DNA from: Castor canadensis
Lineage: Eukaryota > Chordata > Mammalia > Rodentia > Castoridae
Direction: 5' to 3'
Assembly: GCF_047511655.1 (NCBI RefSeq)
Contig: NC_133402.1
Span: forward strand, 62,748,951-62,812,950
Length of the DNA stretch: 64,000 nt
Made by a program: the position numbers and the translations under genes. Of this stretch, positions 13,382 through 24,718 are shown in pieces (position 1 is the stretch's first letter; the number at the start of each line of letters is the position of its first letter). Below the pieces are notes generated by a model. The model was not told the DNA's origin. It was given only the letters and a program-made list of their open reading frames with translations, and ran no database searches.

Positions 13382-13740
13382 GTATTAATTGGGTAGGGCT
13401 GCCATACCACAATATCGTAGAATGGGTGACTTAAACCCGAGAATTTTATTTTCTCATTTCTTGGTGGTAGAAGTCCTGGGTGGAGGACTGGTAGGGTTGG
13501 TTTCTGCGAGGCCTGTCTTCCTGGCTTGCAGACAAGCTGCCTTCTCACATGGCAGAGCCGGAGTACTCTGGTGTCTCTTCCTCTTATAAGGACACAATCT
13601 GTATCACATGAGAACCCTCCCTGATGACTTTGTTTAACTTTAGTCACTGCCTCCTGGGCCCCATGTCCAAATGCAACCAGGCTGCTGGTTAGGGCCTGGT
13701 CATGTGAATTTTGGAGGGACACAATTCAGTCCAGAGCAAC
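13382..13740 (-). mobile_element. MaLR-type LTR (MLT1-like), reversed
   Basis: Reverse-complement MaLR signature: TAGGGCTGCCATACCAC, GGTGACTTAAACCCGAGAAT, TATTTTCTCATTTCTTGG, CTCTTATAAGGACAC, and TGAATTTTGGAGGGACACAA at the end. It is an ancient remnant with no coding content. Confidence 0.75.
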
Positions 13741-14040
13741 TGCCCTTCAGAGTCCTATGCTAACTTTTGAAAAGAGCTATAGAGAAAAGCCTGTAAGAAA
13801 AGGAAAGTACATTTAAGTGCATCTGTGTGACATTCTGAAGACATAAGGAGATTTTAAACTATTTCAGCCCTCTTAACATGTATGTCTCTGTAAAATTATT
13901 TTCTTTGCTTTTCTGCTAGCCAGTGGAGTAAGCTCATTAAGGCAGTGGAGCTGCATGTTCCATTATCAGCCCACTAAACCACAGGATTAAGGAATATTCT
14001 AGCAAAGGCAATCACATTTATTAATGGCCTCATAGAACTG

Positions 14041-14138
14041 TGGTCTAAAAAAAAATAAACTTCACCATAACAATTTGATATCCATTAATCTGGTCTAAAA
14101 CAACAAATTTCACCGTAATAATTCACCATTATCTAATC
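14041..14138. repeat. Two-copy diverged tandem repeat, about 50 bp unit
   Basis: Two adjacent units, each opening TGGTCTAAAA, with TTCACC(A/G)TAA in the middle and ending TTAATC or CTAATC. The block is AT-rich with several TAAT cores. I do not recognise a repeat family. Confidence 0.7.
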
Positions 14139-14754
14139 AAATAAATTAATTCCCCAATCTACTCTTTCTATTATATTGCAAATTTCCTGATAAGAAAGGG
14201 GGAGAGGACAGACATTTTATTGTTAGAAAGGATAGTGTTGGAAGAATAAACCCAAAGGTGTGTGAACAATTAATTTGCATCTCCACTTAGGATTCTGCAA
14301 TGGAAAGGGTTAAGTGGACTCCATTTTTAACCACATTCCAGAGTTGGAGGAGAGGGCCTGAGCTTGTGGGGTGAGGGGACCAAGAACGGTTCTCTCAATT
14401 CACTGTCTAAGTCAACGTTGGCTTCAAGAAGAATGCAGCGTGCATGACTTGTTAGCCAACTATAAACAAAGGAATAAAAAAGATTTCGAGGCTGGGTTCC
14501 TGGGGGTCACGTCCACAGTCAGGCCCTGGGAGTAGGAGACGTGCGGGTCTAGCCATGTGTGAGTTTTGTCCCCTGGAAATGTGAGTGAATTGAAATTTAC
14601 TGTGAGTGATGAAGACTTGTACAAAAAAAGGAGAACGTGAATTTACACATCGGTAATCCTTACTATTGATTACATGTTGACATGGTAACACTTTAGACAT
14701 ATTGTGTAAAATAAAATGTGTTATTAAAAGTTATTAAACTGCTCCCAGGTTGTT

Positions 14755-14943
14755 TTTTCTTTTTTTTGTGGTGCTGGGGTTTGAACTCAGGGCCTATACC
14801 TTGAACCACTCCACCAGCCCTTTTTTGGGTTGGGGTTTTTTGAGATAGGGTCTCACGAACTTTTTGCTGGGGTTGGTTTTGCACTGTGATCCTCCTGATC
14901 TTTGAGTAGCTAGGATTACAGGCGTGAGCCACTGGGGCCTGCC
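14755..14943 (-). mobile_element. Composite SINE: ID unit plus one B1-like unit
   Basis: GTGCTGGGGTTTGAACTCAG and CACTCCACCAGCCC, then a B1-like unit ending GGATTACAGGCGTGAGCCAC. Confidence 0.88.
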
Positions 14944-15047
14944 TGTACCTACTTTTCCAGTGTACCTATTAGACAATTTTAAGTTAGGATTGTGGCTCAT
15001 ATTTTTATTTCTACTGGGCAAAGTTAGTCTTAAAAATTGAAGGAAAA

Positions 15048-15137
15048 GACTGGCTATGTGGTTCAAGCAGTAAGCATGCCTGCTTAGCAAGCATGAGGCC
15101 CTGAGTTAAAATCCCAGTACTGCCAGAAAAAAAAAAT
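15048..15137 (+). mobile_element. ID-type SINE monomer
   Basis: TGGTTCAAGCAGTAAGCATG with the A box partly decayed, then CCCTGAGTTAAAATCCCAGT and an A tail. It is oriented opposite to its neighbour 100 bases upstream. Confidence 0.8.
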
Positions 15138-15765
15138 TCAAGGGAAAGGTTGGTGGGGGAGGCGAGGTCAGAGCAGGGCTGAGGGGCACGGAGATGAGAG
15201 GCATTTTGAAGATGATGGCTTCACTTAGGTACTTGTTAGTCACAGATTGTATTTGGGTTTATCTCAGCTTGGCGGGGAGAGCTGGGGCTGGACAGGTCGA
15301 GGGGTGACATCAAAGGCCTGATTATTGGAATAATAGTTCAGGATTTTTCCAGATTCCCTTTTTCCTTGTTAAAATGCACTTCTTCCTCAAGTTTTCACTC
15401 AGCTAATAATACCTTAAGTTCATAAAGCAGGAGCTTTAGGAAGATGAAGTGACAGAGGCTGTCAGAACTGTAATCCAACACTTCCAGGTAGGCTGCGACT
15501 GATGACCCAATCCTGGCATTTATCTGCAGAGTCACAGTGCAAAATGAAATATGTAAGAAGGTCTTCACTGCAGCACTGTTTTTTGTGACAGCTGAAATGT
15601 CCATTCGTAAAATCTGATTAAAGAGATTATGGGAGGCCTAATTTTAAGAGAAGGTAATGTAACTTCATTAATAACAAACATCAACAGGAGGCAGCCACTT
15701 CCAATAATAAGCCAATCTGTGTCCAGCTGTGCAAGTACCTCTAGGATTTAATAAGTTAAAACGAA

Positions 15766-15862
15766 GAGGCTGGCAGAGGGGCTCAAGTGGTAGAGCACCT
15801 GCCTAGCAATCGTGAGGCTCTGAGTTCAAATCCCCAGAGCCACCAAAATAATAACAACAAAA
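15766..15862 (+). mobile_element. ID-type SINE monomer
   Basis: GGCTCAAGTGGTAGAGCACC, GCCTAGCAATCGTGAGGCTC and GAGTTCAAATCCCC are all intact. The tail is (ATA/ACA)-rich. Confidence 0.85.
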
Positions 15863-16085
15863 GCAGAGAAGAAGGGAAGAACAGTGTGTGCAGCACGCCG
15901 CCATTTCTGGGGGGGAGAAAACTGGATAACATTTGCTGAGCTAAATGTCTGTAAATGTAGGATATACAGAAATTAGTAAGCAGTGCTTTCCAAGGTGGAA
16001 GCTGGGGTAGGGAGAACAGGGTACAAAGAAGACTTTTCCTTTTGCCGTCTGTGTTTTGTTCTTAATTTTTTTCTTAATGATATAC

Positions 16086-16303
16086 AGGTCAGGTGTGTAA
16101 TACATGCCTACCAACCCAGCTACTCAGGAGATCAGAAGGACCAAGGTTTGAGGCCGGTCTGGGCAAAAACTTAGTGAAAATCCATCTCAATAATAAACTG
16201 GGTGTGGTGGTAACATCTGTAATCCCAGCAACTTGGTAGGTCTAAGTAGGAGGATTTCTGTCCTGGGTATAAGTGCAAAACCTCTTTTTAAAAATGATAA
16301 AAG
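16086..16303 (+). mobile_element. Left part of a three-unit SINE (two B1-like units), split by L1
   Basis: Two B1-like units, the second opening CTGGGTGTGGTGG near 16197, stop at the linker AAAATGATAAAAGC. In intact copies that linker leads straight to the ID unit. Here the ID unit appears only after a 437-base L1 3' end. Confidence 0.8.
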
Positions 16304-16740
16304 CGAGAGCACACAAGGGAGGGGTGAGGTTAGGTAAGACACCTAAAAAATTAGTTAGCATTTGTTGTCCCTAACGCAGAGAAACTAAAGCAGATACCTT
16401 AAAAGCAACTGAGGCCAATAGGAAAAGGGGACCAGGAACTAGAGAAAAGGTGAGATCAAGAAGAATTAACCTAGAAGGTAACACCCACACACAGGAAATC
16501 AATGTGAGTCAACTCCCTGTATAGCTATCCTTATCTCAACCAGCAAAACCCCTTGTTCCTTCCTATTATTGCTTATACTCTCTCTACAACAAAATTAGAA
16601 ATAAGGGCAAAATAGTTTCTGCTGGGTATTGAGGCGGGGGGAGGAGGGAGGGGATGGAGTGGGTGGTAAGGGAGGGGGTGGGGGCAGGGGGGAGAAATGA
16701 ACCAAGCCTTGTATGCACATATGAATAATAAAAGAAAAAA
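16304..16740 (+). mobile_element. L1 3'-UTR fragment, 5'-truncated insertion inside a SINE
   Basis: It starts GAGAGCACACAAGGG and matches the tail of the larger L1 downstream (about 18300-18715): TATAGCTATCCTTA, CAACAAAATTAGA, a long purine/G-rich tract, then TGTATGCACATATG and an A-rich end. It is non-coding. Confidence 0.85.
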
Positions 16741-16845
16741 AAAGTTAGTTAAAGCAAAAGGGCTTGGGGCGTGGCTCAAATAGTTCAGCACCTGCCTAGC
16801 AAATTCAAGGCCCTGAGTTCAAATCCAAGTACTGCCAGAAAAAAA
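16741..16845 (+). mobile_element. Right part (ID unit) of the SINE split by L1
   Basis: AAAGTTAGTTAAAGC repeats the linker seen just before the L1 (imperfect target-site duplication). The ID unit GGCTTGGGGCGTGGCTC follows, ending AAGTACTGCC and an A tail. Confidence 0.82.
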
Positions 16846-17228
16846 GAGCATGCTATACATATATGGCCAATCAAAAAACTAAATAAAACACGTGAGAGCT
16901 GTCTAAACAGGAAATTTCCTCTTTGCACTACTCAGTAGTCCTTCTCTTCCCTTTTCCCCGGGGATGGGACCATTTTTATTTACCAGGAGTCAGAGCTCTT
17001 CTTCCCACTTAACACCTGAAGAGAACATTTTATGCATTGATCGATTGTGAAGGACAAACCTGGATCTACCAGGTTTTAGAATTCAAAGATATCCCTGTCC
17101 TCCATTTTGTCCCTTTCTTCAAACTTAAACATTTACCATTAAGCAAGTGAATGATTTTCTAAGATATTTACATAAAATTGCATCTCTGGTCTTCTTTGAC
17201 ATTGTCTTGAAGTACACATTTTTTTGTT

Positions 17229-18715
17229 GCTGGGAAAAGTGGTTATCCATCTGCAAGAAACTGCAACTAGATTCAGGTCTATCATCCTGTACTAGTATCA
17301 ACTCAAAATGGATCAAGGACCTTAATATCAGACCTCAAACTCTGAAGTTGGTACAGGAAGGAGCAGGAAACACTCTGGAAGTAATAGGTATAGGCAAGGA
17401 CTTCCTCAATAAAACCCCAGCAGCTCAGCATCTAAGAGAAAGGAAGGACAAATGGGACTTCATAAAACTGAAAAGCTTCCGTACAACAAAAGAAATGGTC
17501 TAAACTGAAGAGACCACTCACAGAGTGGGAGAAAATATTTGCCAGCTACACATCAGACAAGGGACTGATAACCAGAATTTACAGGGAGCTCAAAAAACTA
17601 AACTCCCCCAAAATCAATGACCCAATAAAGAAATGGGCAACAGAACTAAACAGAGCTTTTTCAAAATTAGAAAATCAAATGGCCAAAAAACACATGGAAA
17701 AATGCTCACCATCTCCAGCCATAAAGGAAATGTAAATCAAAACCACACTAAGATTCCACCTCACCCCTGTTAGAATAGCCATCATTAGCAACACCACCAA
17801 CAACAGGTGTTGGCGAGGATGCAGGGGAAAAAGGAACCCTCTTACACTGTTGGTGGGAATGTAAACTAGTACAACCACTCTGGAAAAAAATTTGGAGGCT
17901 TCTTAAAAATCTAAACATAGATCTGCCATATGATCCAGCAATACCATTCTTGGGGGTATACCCAAAAGAATGTGACACAGGTTACTCCAGAGGCACCTGC
18001 ACATTCATGTTTATTGCGGCACTATTCACAATAGCCAAGTTATGGAAACAGCCAAGATGCCCCACCACTGATGAATGGATTAAGAAAATGTGGTATCTAT
18101 ACACAATGGAATTCTATGCAGCCATGAAGAAGAACGAAATGTTATCATTCGCTGGTAAATGGATGGAACTGGAGAACATCATTCTGAGCGAGGTCAGCCA
18201 GGCTCAGAAGACCAAAAATCGTATGTTCTCCCTCATATGCAGACTTTAGATCTAGGGCAAATGCAGTAATGTGATTGGACTTGGGTCACATGACAAGGGG
18301 AGAGCACATAAGGGAGATATAAGAATAGGTAGAAAACCCAAAACATGAAAGCATTTGATGTCCCCACTCCAGAGGAACTAATACAGAAACCTTAAAGTGA
18401 CAGAGGTTATCATGAGAAGGGGATCAGGAACCAGTGTAATGATCAGCTAGAGATGAATCAACCTGGATCATAACATGTGTACACGAAAGCAATGCTAGGA
18501 ATATTTCTGTATAGCTATCCTTAACTAGCAAAAACACTTTTTCTTCCTTATTATTCTTGTGCCTTTTCTTCAACAAAATTAGAGATAAGGGCAGAACAGG
18601 TTCTGCCTGGAAGTGAGGGGGCTTGGGGGGCAGAGGGTGGGGAGGGGGCAGGGGGGAGAAATGACCCAAACAATGTATGCACATGTGAGTAAATGAATAA
18701 TTAAAAAGAAAAAAG
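17229..18715 (+). pseudogene. 5'-truncated L1: ORF2 C-terminal remnant and 3' UTR
   Basis: It begins abruptly at TGGGAAAAGTGGTTATCC. A first open segment reads to a stop at 17503 (with SINSKWIKDLN and [12 protein letters not shown]); the frame is then broken. A second segment (17950-18249) carries the conserved L1 ORF2 C-terminus (KMWYLYTMEFYAAMKKNEML, SQAQKTKNRMFS). The 3' UTR follows with a G-rich tract and an A-rich tail. This is a dead copy: no 5' end, ORF1, endonuclease or complete reverse transcriptase. Confidence 0.9.
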
Positions 18716-19419
18716 AAATACACTTTTTTTTTTTTTGCAGAATTGAAAGGGGGAAAAAAAACCCAACCCGGATACAATGCGCCCTCTAGTGGTGAAAGAA
18801 AATATTCTCCAACTGTTCTTCCACCAGCCCTATTTTCACAATGATCAAGGGTTGTCTATTAAAAAAAATCTGAGCGAAAACTCTAAGTTCCAAAGAAAAA
18901 ACAAATATGTACATTAAAAAACTAGAATTAAAACAACACAAAACATGGGACTCATCAATATGACATTTCTTATGGAGGAATCGAACAGTAACACAGGAAG
19001 GAGATGAACAAAGATGTCTTTGGTTGGCTTCACCATCCTCCTGTCCAGTATGACTCTCCAGTCTAAGCTGAGTCACAGGGATTACCGAACTGAACTGGAG
19101 ATGGAAAGGTAAACAAAGCAACCAGGACTCATCATGAACCATCATGGTGATTGGTTATGAAAGAATGCCTTTTTGATAAGTGATCTAACAATGGAATTTG
19201 TAGAAAATTGTCCCAAATTGTGTCATTTGTGAAGGATTGTTCTGCCCAGCCATGGTCTGGAAGCCTGTGGAGAATTGGGGTGCCCTCTTCTCAGAGTCCC
19301 TTTGTTCAACAGGCCTGGCAGATCAGCTAGGTGTGGGGTGGTTGGTGGGGGTCTTGACGAAGGTGGTCAGCGAGTCCACTCAGGTCAGTGGCAGGAAAAT
19401 GTGATCTAGAACAGGTATC

Positions 19420-19915
19420 GTAAGGGGAGCAATGACAGAAGTGACTCCATTTTGCATCAGAGAGACACTTTAGAAGCAGACGTGTAAAAGGGCGTGGGAA
19501 ACAACGGGCTTCTCACAGAAGTAACAAACCCCCCACCAAAATAACAAGATGCAGCTGCAGAATGGGGGTGGTGGGCCCCAAGGCCAGGACGACTTGGGGA
19601 GACTTCCAAGGCCAGGACGAGCTGACCAGACCTTTGTGGAATGCTCAGTTCGATAAGGAGAGGGACGGACAGGTGGCCGAGTTCAGCAAGAAACTGACTC
19701 AATCCCAAATTTAGTTTCCAGGTAGAATCATCGGCCCTAAGCCAGTTAGTGCCCTATGTCACCTCCGGGACTTCAGCCACAGTTCTACTTAGCTCTTTTG
19801 CTAAGGCCCACCTAGCAGGGTGCTTTGCTATAAACTTTGTGCTTGCTTTGCTCTTAACTCGTCTGGCATCTTCAGTCATCGACGAGGCCAGGACTTGAAC
19901 TCAGGGTCAACAATC
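19420..19915 (+). mobile_element. Probable ERV LTR
   Basis: AGTGACTCCATTTTGCATC near the left and a right part with GCTATAAACTTTGTGCTTG, GTCTGGCATCTTC and AGGACTTGAACTCAGGGTC look like the U3, R and U5 parts of an endogenous retroviral LTR. An AAGGCCAGGACGA segment is repeated about 33 bases apart inside it. No flanking internal region is recognisable. Family not assigned. Confidence 0.45.
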
Positions 19916-20460
19916 CAGTATCAGTATGGACACTTTTCAAGGAAGAATACCCAGTCCCCATGCCTGTCCTGCTTGGACTCTGGCAACAGGTCACAGAACA
20001 CACCACATTTTCTTGAAAGTGGCCTTTAGATGGCGATATGACCTGCAAATGTGATTTTTGTCCCTGGACTAACCCTTCCTCTTTCTTGGCTCTTGTCTTT
20101 TCTGAACTTGACAATTCTTTAATATTCAATGATGACAGGGACACGAGTGCAGGAAGGGACAGAGGAGACGAAGGAGCTGTCCTTACCCCTTTTTTCTACC
20201 TGGACTTCAACTACAAGGCTCTCAGGTGACTATGGTTCTCAGTTCAGGGCACATTGTTGCTGTTGATCTGGGCAGAGTTCTGTTGTGACTGACTGACTAA
20301 ATAATCGCTTCTTCCCTTGTCTACTTTAAGCCCTCTCCCAAAGGCAGCAATGATGTGCTTAATGTGTATCTCTTTGTTTATATGCTTCTTGCAAGTCATT
20401 TATTGTTTCTGTGTATTTTTTAAATTGCTGTGCTGACTGGGGTCCGCTGAAGCGTTTACA

Positions 20461-21560
20461 AAGGTTCTTACAACATATCAAATATGTCATATTTGGACTT
20501 GACCTTCCACCACTCTCCTTTATCTCCCCTCCCCCACTCTTGGGATAGTTTCAACAGGTCTCATTTCTCCATTTACACTCACGTGTACACAGTATTTGCA
20601 CCATATTCGCCCTCCCACACCCTTTCCCCACCTTCCCCCTCCTCCCATTGGTATCAAACTCCCTCCCCAGAAGAACCTATTCTCCCATGCTGCAAAAGGG
20701 GGAAAAAAGAAATGACATTTTTTCTTTTTCTTTTTTTTTCTTTTCCGGTACTGGGGCTTGAACTCAGGGCCTTCACCTTGAGCCACTCCACCAGCCCTTT
20801 TTTGTGAAGGGTGTTTTCAAGTTAGGGTCTCGTGAACTATTTGCCCAGGCTGGCTTTGAACTTCTATCCTCCTAATCTCTGCCGCCTGAGTAGCTAGGAT
20901 TACAGGCGTGAGCTACTGGTGCCCACCAATTTTGGTTGTTTAAGATAGCTACACGGGGAGTTTCCTTGTGGCACTTCCCTGTTTGTCTCTATTACAGCCC
21001 AATTTGGTTCATCTCCTCTATTTTTCCTTTTTCTACTTTAGTCCCTTTCTTATAGTTGTTTCAACCAGTTTAAAAATTCTATATTCATTCTTGTATAGAG
21101 AGTACATCAACCATATTCACCTTAACTTCCTTCTTTTACCCTCCCTGTCCTGAATGTGACTTCCCCTTAGTGTGACCTGTCTTTCATAATATTGCTGTAT
21201 TTGTGTTAGGTCTGATGTCCACATGTGACAGAAAAACATGCAGTTTTTGGCCCTCTGAGCCTGGCTAACTTTGCTTAAGATGATGTTCTCCAGTTCCATG
21301 CATTTACAAATGTCATTCTTCTTTGTGGCTGAATAACGTTCCATTGTGTATAAATACCACATTTTCTTAATCCATTTGTCAGTAGTGGGGCATCTTTGCT
21401 GTTTCCATAGCCTGGCTACTGTGAATAGTGCTCTAGTGAACATGGCTGTGCAAGTGTCCTTATCATAACCTGACTCACGTTCCTTTGAGTAGATCCCTGA
21501 GAGCGGAATTGTTGGGCCATATGGCAGATCTGTTTTTAACAGAATGGAATGTTGTATCAT
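20461..21560 (-). pseudogene. Inverted L1 3' end (ORF2 C-terminus and 3' UTR) carrying a SINE
   Basis: On the minus strand 21560-21117 reads as the L1 ORF2 C-terminus (KKMWYLYTMERYSATKKND, SKVSQAQRAKNCMF). It is followed to the left by 3'-UTR sequence with long C/T-rich tracts. A composite SINE interrupts the UTR at 20722-20927. An older L1-like stretch with similar motifs may extend to about 21,780. Confidence 0.82.
20722..20927 (-). mobile_element. Composite SINE inserted in an L1 3' UTR
   Basis: ACTGGGGCTTGAACTCAGGG, GCCACTCCACCAGCCC, then a B1-like unit ending GATTACAGGCGTGAGC. Both flanks are L1, so it post-dates that L1. Confidence 0.87.
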
Positions 21561-23816
21561 TCACCTCATTCTCTCATTCATCTCAGTCCATCCAGCCTTT
21601 GAGATCTACTCATATCATGTGTTTCCGTTAACCCATCATTTTTATCTGCCACGTAATACTCCATGTTGTGTATTCATCTCTTTTTAATAATCCATTCACC
21701 AAGTGATGGTTATCCAATTGTCTCTAACTCTGTACCACTACAAATGTTCGCTCCTTAGGAGCCAGTGAGAAGATGGTTGGGATATACACTCAGCGAGACA
21801 ATTTCTGAACCATAGGATATGAGTATATTTCATTTGACAATAGTGCCAAAAAAAAAAAAAATCAAGTTGAGTCTCTTTCCCTCCCCTTTGCATCTGATTT
21901 GACCTTGTGACTTTTTCGAACAGTAAATCCATTGACAAGAAATACACTGTCTGACTTCTGTACTGAGACCTGTAGAGATCTTGAAGTTCCTGTTGCAGAG
22001 TTTGAAGCCTGTCTACCATCATGTGGATGCTCAGGGAAGTCGATGGAGGGTAAGACGCCACAGGGAGAAAGGGCCTGGGTGGCCCAGCCACCTCAGCTGA
22101 GGCACCAGCCACCTGAGGGAGCCAAGAGCAGTTGGAACAGAAGATGGCTTCCTAGAAGAGTCTGCTCCAAATCTCCAGCTACAGAGTCACGAGTTATTAA
22201 AATAGTTGTTTTGAAGCAGTGTCCAACCACGCCTGGTGAGATCAGTATTTTATCTCTATTTTCCATAGAAGGAAACAGTGGCCAAGAAAATTGAAACTCA
22301 TTGCCCAAGGTTCACGTGCTGTTGATGGCACAGTTACAATCCAGAGCCTCATTTTCCTGATTCTACAACATGCCCAGCTCGCCAGCTCAGCGCCCAGTTG
22401 TTCTTCAAGTTCACTGAGGAGCCTGACCAACTGGGAGTGGGGAAAATTCACCCTGTGTATTTCATGGCTGTAGGTTATAGTTGACTCATTCTTCTCACTC
22501 AGTCCCCATGGTATTTTAAACAAATAAGACGAGTACCAGAAATGGTCAAAGTTTTAAAATCCATGTTCTGTGCTGGATTTGGCTAGGACATGTGAGATAA
22601 TTAAAAAAACAAACAACAAAAAAAACCAAAAACAGACCTACAGGTGCTACGAATGATGTAACATTTTAGATTACAATACATGTAATTTAGCTAAATAGAG
22701 AAAAATTAAAAAGTCAATGAGCCCAGGTCTTCACAATGTAAAACGCAGTGTAGTTATTTCCCTCCCCCTTCCTCCATTCAGCAGACCCCTGATTGTCCTG
22801 AGATGACTCACTCCCCAGTCAGCCCCGTGGTCCTTATGAGGCAATCACGGTCACCTGACTCGTGTCATCAGTTGGTTAGGTGTGGGTATCTACACATCTC
22901 TGGCCAATGAGACCAGAGGAGAAAATATGCTAGGGTGGCATCTAGGAAGTCTTAAGCAAACAGATACGCAAGCTTTCAGGAAGAAAGGAATGTTTCTTTC
23001 TTATTTTGGGGGAGTGATGTAGGGAGCTGCAGCAGCTGTTCTGTGACTGTAACGAGATTAGGCTGACCTACTGAAGACGGCAGAGCAAAGAGATGGCAAG
23101 AACCTGGGTCTGTGATGAGACCGAGCTGAACCAATATGTCCTGGCCCAGTCTTCTCTCTGAACTTCTGGAGTTTAAGCTACCCTGGGGTGGGGGGAGGCT
23201 TCAGTCAATTGTAACTGAAGTGCCTGCATGTGCATCCTATGCAAACACTTATGTCTCTCACGAGTGCAGGTCAAGTGTGAGCAACCTCTATGTGGCAGCC
23301 ACATGCTCTCCTGTTCTGGTAGGACCGTGCACTGGAAATGATAAAGCTCAAAAGTCACGGTCTCCATCTCCCTGCTTTCTACGTCTTTTCTTTTCATCTC
23401 CAAGGAGATCACTGTCTATTGGGAGAGATGGGTAAAAACCTACCTGGGATTAAGAACAGGAGTGGCCCAAAGGAGTGGGGGGACAAAGATGAGAGGATTG
23501 GGGCTGGAGTGGGCTGAGAGTAGAAGAGAAGAGCCTGCAGTTGGGTCTTAAACTGTGCACAGGAGTCAGAAGAGGGGCTGGAGGAAAGCATTTCAAGCTG
23601 AGAGAAGGTGTAAGTTGAGGGAAGGCAGGGAACAAGAACCAGGATGAGCTGGAACCCCAGGTGCGGCTGGAGCACAGGGGAGCCAGGCCAAGAAGCAGAC
23701 AAGGAGGCAGAAAGGAAGGGATTTTTTGCTGTTCCTCCAGAAAGGTGGAAGGAAATAGTCTACTTCTCATGTGTAACAATTTGATACATGCTGAAGGTAA
23801 AGAAAGCACAAGAAAA

Positions 23817-23901
23817 CTTTTTTTTAATGGTTCTGGGGTTTGAACTCAGGGCTTCACAGTTGTTAGGCAGGTGCTCTACCACTTGAGTCATGCCCCCAGT
23901 T
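23817..23901 (-). mobile_element. ID-type SINE monomer
   Basis: TTCTGGGGTTTGAACTCAGG, AGGCAGGTGCTCTACCACTT and GAGTCATGCCCCCAG. Confidence 0.85.
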
Positions 23902-24027
23902 TGAGAAAATTCTTTGTGGGCAGTGAAGGTAAGTAAATATGGAAACACATTTCCTTGAGAGTTTCAGAACTGGCTCTTGGGAATTAATGTTTATTGGAGG
24001 GTGTTAACGATACTATTAATAAAAGAT

Positions 24028-24218
24028 TTTTTTTTCAGTACTGGGGTTTGAATTCAGGGCCTATACCTTGAGCCACTCCACTAGCCCTTTTTTTGTGATG
24101 AGTTTTTTTGAGATAGGGTCTTGCCAACTATCTGCCTGGGCTGGCTTCGAACAGCAATCTTCCTGATCTCTGCCTCCTGAGCAACTAGGATTACGGGCGT
24201 GAGCCTCTTGCATCCGGC
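24028..24218 (-). mobile_element. Composite SINE: ID unit plus one B1-like unit
   Basis: Reverse orientation, with the ID unit shortened in the middle (CCTATACCTTGAGCCACTCC). This internal deletion is shared with the copies at 14755 and 20722, which suggests a subfamily. Confidence 0.87.
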
Positions 24219-24249
24219 AACAATACTGTTAAGAACTGTGAACAGAGAA

Positions 24250-24599
24250 CCAGGCATGGTGGTGAATGTCTGTAATTCTAGCACTCAGGAGGCTGAGATA
24301 GGAGGATTGTGAGTTAGAGGCCAGCCAGCCTGGGCTACAGTGAGACTTTTGTTTTTGATGGTACGGGGGTTTGAATTCAGGGTCTCATGCCTGCTAGGCA
24401 GGTGCTCTACCGCTTGAGCCACTCCACTAGCCCTTTTTTGTGATGGGTTTTTTTGAGATAGGTTCTTGTGAACTATTTGTCCCAGCTGGCTTTGAACCAT
24501 GATCCTCCTGATCTCTGCCAACTGAATAGGTAGGATTACAGGTGTGAGCCACTGGCACCCAGTTTATAGTGAGATCTTCTCTCAAAAAAAGAAAAAAGA
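24250..24599 (+). mobile_element. B1-like SINE split by a later composite SINE
   Basis: The left part (24250-24348) is a B1 body, CCAGGCATGGTGGTGAATGT onward, stopping at TACAGTGAGACT. Its end, TATAGTGAGATCT with CTCTCAAAAAAAG, resumes at 24565. The near-identical 12-13 base stretch on both sides is the target-site duplication of the element between them. Confidence 0.82.
24349..24564 (-). mobile_element. Composite SINE nested in a B1
   Basis: A reverse ID unit (GGGGGTTTGAATTCAGGGTC onward) and a B1-like unit ending GATTACAGGTGTGAGCCACT, bounded by the duplicated B1 sequence. It is younger than the B1 it interrupts. Confidence 0.87.
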
Positions 24600-24629
24600 A
24601 TCATGAATGGGGCAGTTGTATATGTGTGC

Positions 24630-24635
<6 letters not shown>

Positions 24636-24662
<27 letters not shown>

Positions 24663-24682
24663 CGCACACATATATATGAGAA

Positions 24683-24716
<34 letters not shown>
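24636..24716. repeat. Compound (TA)n and (CA)n microsatellite
   Basis: A TA run (24636-24662), a short mixed spacer, then a CA run of about 16 units (24685-24716). It is likely polymorphic. Confidence 0.93.

Positions 24717-24718
<2 letters not shown>

Noticed and set aside
17147..18249. Open frames that could look like a reverse-transcriptase gene
   Set aside because: They are the ends of a 5'-truncated L1 ORF2, broken by a stop at 17503 and frame changes. Not a functional gene.
21738..22294. Paired 120-124 codon frames on opposite strands
   Set aside because: They are mirror frames in old repeat-like sequence with no start context or homology.
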